From positions 1 to 64,000 of the forward strand of contig NZ_RAXT01000015.1 of the NCBI RefSeq assembly GCF_003611475.1: DNA of 64,000 bases, read 5' to 3'. Each line of letters opens with the position of its first letter. The first letter of the stretch is position 1. Position numbers and translations under genes: made by a program. Positions 9,043 to 17,202 of this stretch are shown piece after piece. A model generated the notes under the pieces. That model was not told the DNA's origin and did no database searches. It saw only the letters and a list, made by a program, of their open reading frames with translations. The DNA is from Acinetobacter rongchengensis. Lineage in GTDB: Bacteria; Pseudomonadota; Gammaproteobacteria; Pseudomonadales; Moraxellaceae.

Positions 9043-10170
9043 ATGTTGAATCAAATACCTGATGATCAACTTGATACCATCAAACTTTGGTATTTGGTTC
9101 AACATTCATTTTCTAGTTTTCGTAAACTGGAAAACTATTTTGGCTCGATTTCCAATGCTGTTTTAACTGAAAATTTAAAACGTTGGCCTGAGCTTAAAAT
9201 ACATAAACATCATCTGCAAAGAGCTGAAGAATTTCCAACAATAACTGGACAAGCTCAGTTTCATCACTGCCTAGAAAAAATCAAACAACATAGTGATTTT
9301 ATTCTGCTCGATACTGAACAACAATATCCTCAACAGCTACTGCCTTATAGCAATCATCCTCCAATTATTTTTGGAAAAGGATCATTTCAAAATTTAAGCC
9401 AACCTCAAATTGCAATTGTGGGTAGTCGTAAACCTAGTCCTCATGGCAAACAAGTTGCCTATGATTTTGCTTATTATTTAAGTGAAAAAGGTTTTTTCAT
9501 TACCAGTGGTTTGGCGCAAGGTATTGATGAAGCTGCGCATATGGGTGGTTTAAAAAACCATCGAACCATTGCTGTTGTTGGGTCAGGTTTGGACCTTGTT
9601 TACCCGAGTCAAAACAGACATTTACAAGAACAGATTTTACAAAACTCAGGTACGGTTATTAGTGAATACCTACCTGAAACACAACCAATCCCACGTAACT
9701 TTCCACATCGTAATCGTATCGTCAGTGGCTTAAGCTTAGGGATTTTAGTTGCAGAAGCTCAGTTAGGTAGTGGTTCTTTAATCACTGCTCAAACGGCGGC
9801 TGAACAAGGTAAAGTCATTTTTGCGATTCCAGGGCATATTTATAGTGAACATCATCAGGGTTGCCATCAATTGATTCGTGAAGGCGCAATCCTCGTTGAC
9901 CACCCTGAACAGATCATTGAAGATCTTGCACTACCAACGCAATGGCATTGCGCTCAACATGCTGAAAATGAAAAACAAATTCCAGAAATTCCACCACACC
10001 TGTTTAACATTTACCAACACTTAGATTGGGTTGGACAAGATTTGGATACCCTTGCGATCAAATTAGAATTAAATACAGCAGAATTAACCAGTTACCTTAT
10101 GGAGTTGGAACTTTTAGGCTTATGTATCCAGCAATCGGGGCTTTACTTACGTTGCCGAGTGAGTCATTAA
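9043..10170 (+). CDS. dprA: DNA processing protein DprA (Smf)
   Basis: Loads RecA onto incoming single-stranded DNA during natural transformation, a trait well known in Acinetobacter. The 375-residue protein has the Rossmann-like core: GSRKPSPHG near residue 127, SGLAQGIDEAAH, GSGLDLVYP, then FPHRNRIVSGLS and GSGSLITA, which bind single-stranded DNA. A small C-terminal winged-helix-like domain follows (about 310-375). It lies 25 bases after the LysM gene and 46 before tsaC. Confidence 0.95.
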   Translation: MLNQIPDDQLDTIKLWYLVQHSFSSFRKLENYFGSISNAVLTENLKRWPELKIHKHHLQRAEEFPTITGQAQFHHCLEKIKQHSDFILLDTEQQYPQQLLPYSNHPPIIFGKGSFQNLSQPQIAIVGSRKPSPHGKQVAYDFAYYLSEKGFFITSGLAQGIDEAAHMGGLKNHRTIAVVGSGLDLVYPSQNRHLQEQILQNSGTVISEYLPETQPIPRNFPHRNRIVSGLSLGILVAEAQLGSGSLITAQTAAEQGKVIFAIPGHIYSEHHQGCHQLIREGAILVDHPEQIIEDLALPTQWHCAQHAENEKQIPEIPPHLFNIYQHLDWVGQDLDTLAIKLELNTAELTSYLMELELLGLCIQQSGLYLRCRVSH

Positions 10171-10216
10171 GGTTCACAATAGCCTCCTCTTGTATAAATG
10201 AACATGGTGAATTTAG

Positions 10217-10786
10217 ATGATTACAACCTCAGTCGCTGAAGCTGCTCAGGTTCTTCAACAAGGTAAAGTATTGGCTTATCCTACAGAGGCGGTATGGGGT
10301 CTAGGATGTGACCCATTGAATGAACATGCTTTTTTAGAAATTTTAAAACTTAAGCAACGTTCGATTGAAAAAGGTGTCATCTTATTGGCAGGTCAAGTAT
10401 CGCAAGTCGAGCATTTACTTACTGACCTAGAACCTCATATTCGTAAACAAGTCATTGATTCTTGGACACAACGCTCCAGAACTGATCGTGCAACGACATG
10501 GTTGGTGAATGCTGATGAGCGTATCCCACACTGGATTAAAGGTAATCATACGCAAGTCGCGATTCGTGTCACCAATCACCCTTTATGTACAGCATTATGC
10601 AATGCTTTTAATGGCTTCATCGTATCCACCAGTGCAAACCCCGCAGGTTTAGAACCTGCAAGATCATTACAAGATGCCAGCCAATATTTTGGAGCTGAAT
10701 TGAACTATCTAAACGGCGATTTAGGCTTAAGTCGTGAACCTAGTCGGATTATAGATGCATCTACTGGACAAATAATACGCGCTTAA
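10217..10786 (+). CDS. tsaC: Threonylcarbamoyl-AMP synthase (TsaC/YrdC family)
   Basis: Makes threonylcarbamoyl-AMP from threonine, bicarbonate and ATP for the t6A37 tRNA modification. The 189-residue length fits TsaC rather than the longer Sua5. Seen: YPTEAVWGLGCDP near residue 21, KQRS at about 54, and the STSANPAG motif near residue 138. It is third in the lysM-dprA-tsaC run; dprA and tsaC are often neighbours in gammaproteobacteria. Confidence 0.94.
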   Translation: MITTSVAEAAQVLQQGKVLAYPTEAVWGLGCDPLNEHAFLEILKLKQRSIEKGVILLAGQVSQVEHLLTDLEPHIRKQVIDSWTQRSRTDRATTWLVNADERIPHWIKGNHTQVAIRVTNHPLCTALCNAFNGFIVSTSANPAGLEPARSLQDASQYFGAELNYLNGDLGLSREPSRIIDASTGQIIRA

Positions 10787-11221
10787 ATGACGATATTATT
10801 TTGAACAAAATATACATTTTTCTTATAAAAAAACACGTAAAAAAGCAAAAAAAAACTCAGCCATATATAGGGTTGGCTGAGCATAAAAAAGGATGGGTAT
10901 AACCACATCCAGAGGGTATTAAGAAACTGTATGGATTTAAGATTAAAAATGACTTAATCAATCCCAATAGAAATATTATGCTACAAATACTGTTTCAATA
11001 CAAATGCAATATTTACATACAATTAAGACTTAAAACCTATAACAAAATCACTTCATATCAAACAATAAAATTAAGTTATTCAATTTATTTTATTATTTAA
11101 GCTTTTAATTAAATAATTCATAAATTTTCACTGCATTAGATATAAATTAATTTTATCAAAGTCATAAAATAACATTTTGTTTGTTCATTTTTCACGCTAC
11201 AACAGCTGGATTTTATTCGAT
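10787..11221. other. A+T-rich intergenic region with two hairpins
   Basis: No gene is seen in 435 bases. The left part holds an 8-bp stem CTCAGCCA/TGGCTGAG (10856-10881) followed by CATAAAAAA, which could end tsaC transcription. A second stem, GGATG-GGT/ACC-A-CATCC, lies at 10891-10910. The rest (10920-11221) is A+T-rich and featureless. Two adjacent hairpins could also belong to a small RNA, for which I have no further evidence. Confidence 0.5.
10856..10890 (+). terminator. Probable terminator of the lysM-dprA-tsaC run
   Basis: A perfect 8-bp stem (CTCAGCCA / TGGCTGAG) with a 10-base loop, then CATAAAAAA. The A-run rather than T-run after the stem on the plus strand makes it weaker rightwards. 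On the minus strand a T-run follows, so it may instead block leftward transcription. Confidence 0.45.
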
Positions 11222-12127
11222 TTATGTACCATTTTTGACACTATTTGACTTTTTTTGCGCCATCGCAATACCAATTAAGATAACGACACCTCCAATTGTA
11301 TGAAAAACCGTCCATGCTTCATGTAACCAGAAGTAAGCGATAATTGCAGTAAAGATAGGCATTAAATTCATAAAAATACTGGTGCGATTAGGTCCTAAAT
11401 ATTGCACAGCGACCATCCATAACAAGGGCGCAACCAGTGATGGAAATACTCCCGCATATAACACACTTGCAACATTGTCTTGATTAATCGGGTCGATCCC
11501 TAAATAGAATACAAATGGCAAATGATAAATCAGTGTAAACCCAACTTGCACATATAAACTGATCAGTAAAGGGACTTTCAATTGCCATTTTTTAAGGAAT
11601 ACACCATAGAAAGCATAGAAGAATACAGCTAAGACCATCAATAGATCGCCCCAGTGCCCTCCGAGTTGAGCCAAATTCGAGAAATTCCCCTGCCCAATCA
11701 CATATAACAAGCCAAAGAAGGAAATGAAACTGCCGATTACCGCAAAACGATTTGGAATTTCCTTCAAAATCAGCATTGAAACAAAAATCGTGAATACAGG
11801 TATAAAGGCGTTGATAATTCCCATATTGGTTGCACTAGTATAGTGTGCTGCGGTATAGGCTAAGCCTTGATATAACACCATTCCAAAGGCACTCAATACA
11901 GCAAATTGTCCTAAATGTTGTTGAATAAGCTGACGTTGTTTCCAAACTTTTGGCAACATCAATGGTGTTAAGATAATGAATGCAACCATCCAACGGTAAA
12001 AACTAATACTCACGGGCGAAATATAGTCAGTCACATAACGTGTCACTGCGATATTCAAAGACCAGATCAATACAGCGAGAATAGGTAAACATACTGCCCA
12101 CCACATGGGCTTGGAATCGGTATACAT
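11222..12127 (-). CDS. DMT-family (EamA) transporter
   Basis: 301 residues made of two EamA repeats, about ten membrane helices. The N-terminal repeat begins ILAVLIWSLNIAVTRY, and the second half has FPSLVAPLLWMVAVQYLGP and a typical Lys/Ser C-terminal tail. These transporters export or import small metabolites such as amino acids; the substrate is not deducible. It is divergent from an AraC-type regulator, with a 20-bp-spaced direct repeat in the gap, so inducible control by that regulator is likely. Confidence 0.88.
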   Translation of the reverse strand: MYTDSKPMWWAVCLPILAVLIWSLNIAVTRYVTDYISPVSISFYRWMVAFIILTPLMLPKVWKQRQLIQQHLGQFAVLSAFGMVLYQGLAYTAAHYTSATNMGIINAFIPVFTIFVSMLILKEIPNRFAVIGSFISFFGLLYVIGQGNFSNLAQLGGHWGDLLMVLAVFFYAFYGVFLKKWQLKVPLLISLYVQVGFTLIYHLPFVFYLGIDPINQDNVASVLYAGVFPSLVAPLLWMVAVQYLGPNRTSIFMNLMPIFTAIIAYFWLHEAWTVFHTIGGVVILIGIAMAQKKSNSVKNGT

Positions 12128-12197
12128 AGTTTTAACGATTTGATGAAGAATATGAGAAATATTATCAATTAAGTCGGAATAAATTTAAATATTGTAT

Positions 12198-12232
12198 TTC
12201 AGACATCTATAGGGTAATTCAGACACGCTATA
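12198..12232. promoter_or_regulatory. Candidate AraC-type operator (direct repeats 20 bp apart)
   Basis: TTCAGACA occurs at 12198-12205 and again at 12218-12225, each followed shortly by CTATA. The 20-bp offset is close to two helical turns, the usual spacing of half-sites for AraC-family dimers. It lies about 70 bp upstream of the transporter start and between the divergent genes. Confidence 0.5.
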
Positions 12233-12383
12233 CGTGAAAGCAAACATTATGCTGAATCATCTTCATTGAATTTATTATTTTAGCAACGACTTCATTGTTA
12301 GCACACTTTCAACAATCTTGACGCAAAAAAGTATTTTAACAACATGTACAATGCAGAAATCAATCTAAGTTGATCACTCAAAT

Positions 12384-13157
12384 ATGCCATTTAAACTCAA
12401 TCACAATCTGCAATTCGACACGATGATTTCTGTAGAAGAGTTTTTCTATAAAAAAGATGATGTGGTTACCCCGCATTCAAACTTATGGGGTGATTTTAAT
12501 TTGAGTTTAAATGGCACTTTAGAATTAAAAGTTGCAGATCAAACTTATCTTTCGCCACCAAGTTATGGCTTATGGATTCCACCACAGACTGAACATTGTT
12601 GTACGGCTTTGGATGATCAACGCACACATTATATTTGTATCCGTATCCATCCTGATTTATGTCAATCACTCCCCCAAACCACGAAGACTTTAAATATCCG
12701 CGCCTTCTTTCGTCAAACGATTGAAGAAATTTTAGATCAACAAAAACAAAATATTCCATCACATACGTATTATCAACACCTGCTGCAATTGCTTCTAGAT
12801 CAAATCCAAAACAGTAGCTGTTATGAACATTATTTACCTCAAAGTGAACATCCGATTTTAAAGCCCATTCTGCAAGACCTATCCAATCCAATATTTTTTG
12901 CAAAAAGCCTGCATGAAGTCTTAAATACCTTCCAAATTACTGAAAGACATGCACTCAGACTTTGTCAGGAACAATTAAAACTCCCGTTATCTGAATGGCG
13001 TAATCGAGCTAAAATTATTTATGCAATCTCCTTGCTGCAACGTGGTTATTCCGTTAAAAAAATTGGCTTAGAATTGGGCTATCAACACAGTTCAAGTTTT
13101 ATTGAATTTTTTAAACGTTACACAGGGCAACCCCCTGCTCAAGTCCGTAACACTTAA
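12384..13157 (+). CDS. AraC-family transcriptional regulator
   Basis: 257 residues. The N-terminal half is cupin-like (residues about 10-90, with HSNLWGDFNLSLNG and a following WIPPQTEH turn, as in the small AraC/cupin regulators). The C-terminal half holds two helix-turn-helix motifs, the second in KKIGLELGYQHSSSFIEFFK then TGQPPAQVR, which is the AraC signature. It is divergent from the DMT transporter, which is its most likely target. Confidence 0.88.
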   Translation: MPFKLNHNLQFDTMISVEEFFYKKDDVVTPHSNLWGDFNLSLNGTLELKVADQTYLSPPSYGLWIPPQTEHCCTALDDQRTHYICIRIHPDLCQSLPQTTKTLNIRAFFRQTIEEILDQQKQNIPSHTYYQHLLQLLLDQIQNSSCYEHYLPQSEHPILKPILQDLSNPIFFAKSLHEVLNTFQITERHALRLCQEQLKLPLSEWRNRAKIIYAISLLQRGYSVKKIGLELGYQHSSSFIEFFKRYTGQPPAQVRNT

Positions 13158-13340
13158 ACTATCTCTTTATAATTTCGATGAAAAATATCATCTGCAACGC
13201 ACTTATGTACAAAACTACTATAGAAAACCATATGAAATATCGGCATTTTCTATCAGGTGCTTAATATTCAACATCTTGTTGTTTTGAACTTGGAATAAAA
13301 ATCCAAAGTATCTGAACTTATAAAATTAAAGGTATAAATA

Positions 13341-13865
13341 ATGAAGAAAATATTCATCGCTACATTGTGTGTTTCTGCTTTTGCTTTAACTGCTTGTGAC
13401 AAAAAACCTGCTGATGCATCTTCTGCTACGGACAGTAAACCTGCGGTAGCTGCCGTAACACTTAGTACGGATAATGCAACAGACATTAAAAGTGATTTAG
13501 CTCAGATTCAAACACTGTCTACAAATAAAGCCAAAGAAGCTTTAGATTTTCAAAGTGAAGTCATGCAAGCTGCTCAGAAAGGCGATAAAGCTGCACTCGA
13601 AGGCGTTGTAAATAAAATGAAAACGTATGTCACGGGTTTTAATAAAGAACTAGATGGGTTGGCTTTAAAAAGTACAGAGGTTGTTTCTGTACGTGATAAA
13701 ATTAAAGAGTCGAACAATTTAGGGATAGAAATGTCTGAAGCAGGCTTAGCAAGCCCACCAAATCCTGAAAAAGTTAAACAAATTCAAACCAGAGGAATAG
13801 AACTTCAAAAAAGTTTAATGGATGAAATGCAAGCGCTCCAAGCAAAAGCCAATACTGCACCGTAA
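13341..13865 (+). CDS. Lipoprotein of unknown function (paralogue A)
   Basis: 174 residues with a type II signal peptide and lipobox LTAC (Cys19), so it is membrane-anchored on the periplasmic face. The mature part is helical and Ala/Lys/Gln-rich. It shares spacing and motifs (FNKELDGLALKS...VRDKIKESN) with the lipoprotein beyond the glutathione peroxidase gene (FNTALISLDLKS...IRQQVLHAN), so the two appear to be diverged duplicates. It is followed by its own terminator. No function is recognised. Confidence 0.8.
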   Translation: MKKIFIATLCVSAFALTACDKKPADASSATDSKPAVAAVTLSTDNATDIKSDLAQIQTLSTNKAKEALDFQSEVMQAAQKGDKAALEGVVNKMKTYVTGFNKELDGLALKSTEVVSVRDKIKESNNLGIEMSEAGLASPPNPEKVKQIQTRGIELQKSLMDEMQALQAKANTAP

Positions 13866-13891
13866 TTTAATTCGATCTTCGTCACAATTGT

Positions 13892-13917
13892 AAAGCAGAT
13901 CACATGATCTGCTTTTT
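13892..13917 (+). terminator. Rho-independent terminator
   Basis: A 10-bp stem AAAGCAGATC / GATCTGCTTT, loop ACAT, and five T residues, 27 bases after the lipoprotein stop. Confidence 0.85.
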
Positions 13918-14027
13918 AATTACTTGAGATATACAAATGCAACTTGCTGTTTTTCAGGATTATCGTTAAAACATAACTATTAAAACATTCACATTAAATC
14001 CATCATTTAAAGTATTAGGACAGTAAC

Positions 14028-14573
14028 ATGAGCAATACAGTTTACGATATTCCTGTAAATACCATCAAAGGTGAAAGCAGCACTTTAAACCAATATCAAG
14101 GCAAGGTTCTACTGATTGTCAATGTCGCTTCAAAATGTGGCTTAACACCACAATACGAAGGGCTTGAAAAACTATATCAAGACAAAAAGGATCAAGGTTT
14201 AGAAATTCTCGGTTTCCCTGCAAATAACTTCCTTGCTCAAGAACCAGGTACAAATGATGAAATTCAGCAATTTTGCGCTTTGACGTATAATGTGGACTTC
14301 CCACTTTTTGCAAAGATTTCAGTTGCTGGTGATGATAAGCATCCACTTTATGAGACTTTAATTCATGCGATTCCAGAGCGTATAGGTGAAGGCCCTTGGT
14401 GGAAAGACCTCGTCGACTATGGTTTAACTCCAAATCCAAAACCAGAAGTACTTTGGAACTTTGAGAAATTCCTAATCAATAAAAATGGTGAAGTTGTCGC
14501 ACGTTTTGCACCAGATATCACGGCTGATGACCCACGCATCACCTCTGCAATTGAAGCCGAACTCAATAAATAA
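14028..14573 (+). CDS. Glutathione peroxidase family protein (Cys type)
   Basis: Thioredoxin-fold peroxidase of 181 residues, reducing peroxides with thiols. The peroxidatic residue is Cys37 in NVASKCGLTPQYEGL (Cys in place of selenocysteine). WNFEKFLI supplies the Trp/Asn pair. In the FPCNQF motif, normally bearing a resolving Cys and the active-site Gln, this protein reads FPANNF (64-68), so the Cys is Ala and the Gln is Asn. It may use another resolving thiol or act on different peroxides. It sits between two related lipoprotein genes and has its own terminator. Confidence 0.92.
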   Translation: MSNTVYDIPVNTIKGESSTLNQYQGKVLLIVNVASKCGLTPQYEGLEKLYQDKKDQGLEILGFPANNFLAQEPGTNDEIQQFCALTYNVDFPLFAKISVAGDDKHPLYETLIHAIPERIGEGPWWKDLVDYGLTPNPKPEVLWNFEKFLINKNGEVVARFAPDITADDPRITSAIEAELNK

Positions 14574-14588
14574 TCCCCTCCAACTCTC

Positions 14589-14618
14589 AAAAAGAGTGCT
14601 ATTCATGGCACTCTTTTT
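14589..14618 (+). terminator. Rho-independent terminator after the peroxidase
   Basis: An 11-bp stem AAAAAGAGTGC / GCACTCTTTTT with an 8-base loop, 15 bases after the stop codon. Confidence 0.85.
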
Positions 14619-14742
14619 GTTTCATCCTGCGGTATAAGTCGCTTACCGTTACAAACTGTATATGCTTTGCAACAATCCTCAATCTCTCCACTTTTTCACT
14701 CTATATTAGCGAAATACCAAATCAATTTAATTTTGGATAATG

Positions 14743-15339
14743 ATGAAAAAGCTTTTGCAAGGTGCTGTTTTACCTTTTGTTATTTTTACTTCCGGCATTC
14801 TACTGTTAGGATGTGATCAAGCTACGTCACCGTCACCACAAGAGCAGCATACTTCGCAATCCGAAACAACTCATTCGGAGTCTAATCACTCGAGTGAATC
14901 TGAGCAAAAAAACGTTGAAGATCTAAAACAAGGCAATATGTTCTATATCGCACGGGATGTTGCCAATGTTCAGCTTAAAACGGGTAACTATGTTGAAAAG
15001 CTTCAACAAGCTCAATCCGATTTACAGCAAGCGATCGAAACCAAAGACCAAACCGAATTGCAAAATACAGTTCAGACTTTAACACGTGAACTACAAGCTT
15101 TTAATACAGCTTTGATTTCACTAGATTTAAAGAGTCAGGAAATTGATGGTATTCGTCAGCAGGTCCTTCACGCCAATAAACAAGTTTTAAATTCATCACT
15201 GTTAAATGGTAACTTGGATATTTCCAAAGTTGATTTTAATAAAATTCAACAACAGATGGATCATATTCAAACAGATATGTTAAAGCTTGCAGGGATGATG
15301 ATTCCGACTTCTGAGAATGATAAATCGTCACAAAGTTAG
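14743..15339 (+). CDS. Lipoprotein of unknown function (paralogue B)
   Basis: About 198 residues with a long hydrophobic leader and lipobox LLGC (Cys about 24). A Ser/Glu/His-rich linker follows, then a helical domain resembling the lipoprotein at 13341-13865: both have a FN..L..L.LKS..E motif followed by an Arg-containing helix. GGA at 14735-14737 is better spaced for the ATG at 14743 than for the one at 14740. Function unknown. Confidence 0.78.
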   Translation: MKKLLQGAVLPFVIFTSGILLLGCDQATSPSPQEQHTSQSETTHSESNHSSESEQKNVEDLKQGNMFYIARDVANVQLKTGNYVEKLQQAQSDLQQAIETKDQTELQNTVQTLTRELQAFNTALISLDLKSQEIDGIRQQVLHANKQVLNSSLLNGNLDISKVDFNKIQQQMDHIQTDMLKLAGMMIPTSENDKSSQS

Positions 15340-15371
15340 TCTAAGCTTTAGCCAAATATTGATGCTAATGT

Positions 15372-15833
15372 TTATATTGGCTGAGCAATATTGCATTGTG
15401 AATCTTGTCCAAGAGCACGTTTAATATCCTGTTTTAGACGTGTTTTCGCAAATTTATAATTGGATGGTAAAAACAAAGTTAAACGGGTTTTATCCTTTCC
15501 GACTGATTCAACCAATGTTTTAGACAAGTACGCACCACCTTCTGTACGTGCAAATAAAGTCCCCATTTCCAAATCTGTTTCTAATTTACTGTCAGTAAAT
15601 ACAAAATCGTGCTCACCAGTAAATGCCACACATCTGCTATAAGCCATTTTCAAGTTTTTGAATGCAGCGATATAATCAATATTCAGTTGTGTTTCCAAGC
15701 CATTTTCCACAGAATCTGCAACCAAACTTGCTTCAGTCGGCGCATTGGGTGTAGTCACAAACTGATTTGGTTGACAAGCAACCATACAGATAAAAATAGG
15801 CAATAAAAATAATGTTTTAAAGTAATTCTTCAT
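15372..15833 (-). CDS. Small lipoprotein of unknown function
   Basis: 153 residues with a short type II leader and lipobox MVAC (Cys20). The mature part carries one Cys-containing turn (YSRCVAFTGEHDF) and a basic segment near the end (FAKTRLKQDIKRALG). It is convergent with the lipoprotein gene at 14743. No domain recognised. Confidence 0.75.
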   Translation of the reverse strand: MKNYFKTLFLLPIFICMVACQPNQFVTTPNAPTEASLVADSVENGLETQLNIDYIAAFKNLKMAYSRCVAFTGEHDFVFTDSKLETDLEMGTLFARTEGGAYLSKTLVESVGKDKTRLTLFLPSNYKFAKTRLKQDIKRALGQDSQCNIAQPI

Positions 15834-15935
15834 TTTACTGTTCTTTTAAATGTATTCATTTTTATGACAATGAATAAATTGTAGCAAAGCCGATGACGTG
15901 TTTTAATGCAGAAATGATCATTTTTTGTAGTCACT

Positions 15936-16379
15936 ATGCAACTCATTATTTTCACAGGTGTTCAAGCTTCAGGGAAATCGACATTTTACCAACAGTACTT
16001 TTATCACACTCATTTACGCATTAACCTCGATATGTTAAAAACACGCCATCGTGAAAATATTATTTTTGAAGCAGCGTTAGCTTCTAAAACAAAAATCGTG
16101 ATTGATAATACCAACATGACTAGATCTGACCGCGCTCGATATATCCAACGTGCAAAAGCGTATGGATTTGAAGTGATTTCTTATTATTTTGAAACAGATT
16201 TAAACAGCACTTTACAGCGCAATTCACAACGTGAAGGTAAAGCCAATATTCCCGAAAAGGGAGTTAAAGCAACTTTTTATAGATTGGAAATCCCTAATAT
16301 TACAGAAGGTTTTGATACGCTTTTTACCGTAAAACTGGTCGAAAATAATGGTTTTTCAATTCATGTAATATCTGACTAA
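15936..16379 (+). CDS. P-loop kinase-like ATPase (AAA_33 type)
   Basis: 147 residues with Walker A GVQASGKST (6-14) and a Walker B-like strand KIVIDNTNMTRSDRARYI near residue 50. This is the arrangement of the AAA_33/polynucleotide-kinase group, which phosphorylates nucleic acid ends or small molecules. The domain is complete but has no extra phosphatase or ligase domain. The substrate is unknown. It stands alone between divergent and convergent neighbours. Confidence 0.8.
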   Translation: MQLIIFTGVQASGKSTFYQQYFYHTHLRINLDMLKTRHRENIIFEAALASKTKIVIDNTNMTRSDRARYIQRAKAYGFEVISYYFETDLNSTLQRNSQREGKANIPEKGVKATFYRLEIPNITEGFDTLFTVKLVENNGFSIHVISD

Positions 16380-16389
16380 ACGTCTTTTA

Positions 16390-16686
16390 TTATTGCTGAG
16401 TACGCCAAATTTTATATGCAGCTTGAAGCTCTTGCTGAATTTGCTCAGAAACTTTCCTTGCCTCTAAGTTGGAAAAATCCCCACAATAGGTTTCAGTCAC
16501 AATAGAGTTTGCGAGTTCTTCGATTGCAATACGTCCATTATTTTGATAATTCTGAATTTCTACTTCAGTTAAGCCTATATCCCAACAGGATACGACTGAA
16601 CTCATATCTACAGCAATACTCAGGTAGTAGTGATCTTGATTTTGGTAGAGTTCCCAAAAATGGGGTTGTTGTTCGATGAGGTGCAT
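16390..16686 (-). CDS. Conserved-looking hypothetical protein
   Basis: 98 residues, soluble and acidic, with no signal peptide or membrane span. HFWELYQNQDHYYLSIAVD and the C-terminal helical stretch are the main features. It is convergent with the kinase-like gene (10-base gap). I do not recognise it; codon use and length fit a real gene. Confidence 0.55.
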   Translation of the reverse strand: MHLIEQQPHFWELYQNQDHYYLSIAVDMSSVVSCWDIGLTEVEIQNYQNNGRIAIEELANSIVTETYCGDFSNLEARKVSEQIQQELQAAYKIWRTQQ

Positions 16687-16800
16687 TCTATGTATCCGTC
16701 ATTACATATTCAAATTGGAACTAAATCCTTTCGATAGTAATTCTATCCTATTTTTAAATACAAAAAAATTTGTTACACTTCAATATATTATATTCTAAAT

Positions 16801-17202
16801 ATGTATATGAATTTTAATTGTTATCAAGTTAACCCTCAACATCGCAATGGCAACAAAAATAAAAGTCAATGGATTCCTAAAGAAATTGAAGAACTCTTAA
16901 TTTTTTCAACAGGAATAGCTAATGGATGGTGTAACTCATCTCAAGATGTAATTTGGTCCATTCCGAAGCATATTCCAGTTTTAACACCTATAGGCACTGA
17001 AAGGCCTAATAAAGGAAATGCAACTGACATCTTGTATATTGCTAAATATACAAGCGATACCAATGGTACATGGCATGGTTATCCTGTTTCAGCAAAATCC
17101 AAATATGACCATCCCCCTCAAAATATTATCAATGCATGGATTAATCATGGCTTTATCGATAAACGCTTTTACGCAAAATGGGTTCAAGGAAAGCTAAAAT
17201 GA
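16801..17202 (+). CDS. Hypothetical protein with WHGYPV motif
   Basis: 133 residues, no signal peptide. The second half carries a compact pattern: WHGYPVSAKSKYDHPPQNII, then an AW-helix, GFIDK and KW..GK. I have seen similar stretches in short uncharacterised proteins but know no function. It overlaps the next gene by ATGA, so the two work as a unit. The pair is more A+T-rich than its neighbours, which hints at acquisition. A toxin/partner arrangement is possible but unproven. Confidence 0.65.
   Translation: MYMNFNCYQVNPQHRNGNKNKSQWIPKEIEELLIFSTGIANGWCNSSQDVIWSIPKHIPVLTPIGTERPNKGNATDILYIAKYTSDTNGTWHGYPVSAKSKYDHPPQNIINAWINHGFIDKRFYAKWVQGKLK

Noticed and set aside
10787..11221. Small RNA gene
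   Set aside because: Two adjacent hairpins are suggestive, but no promoter or known family could be recognised.
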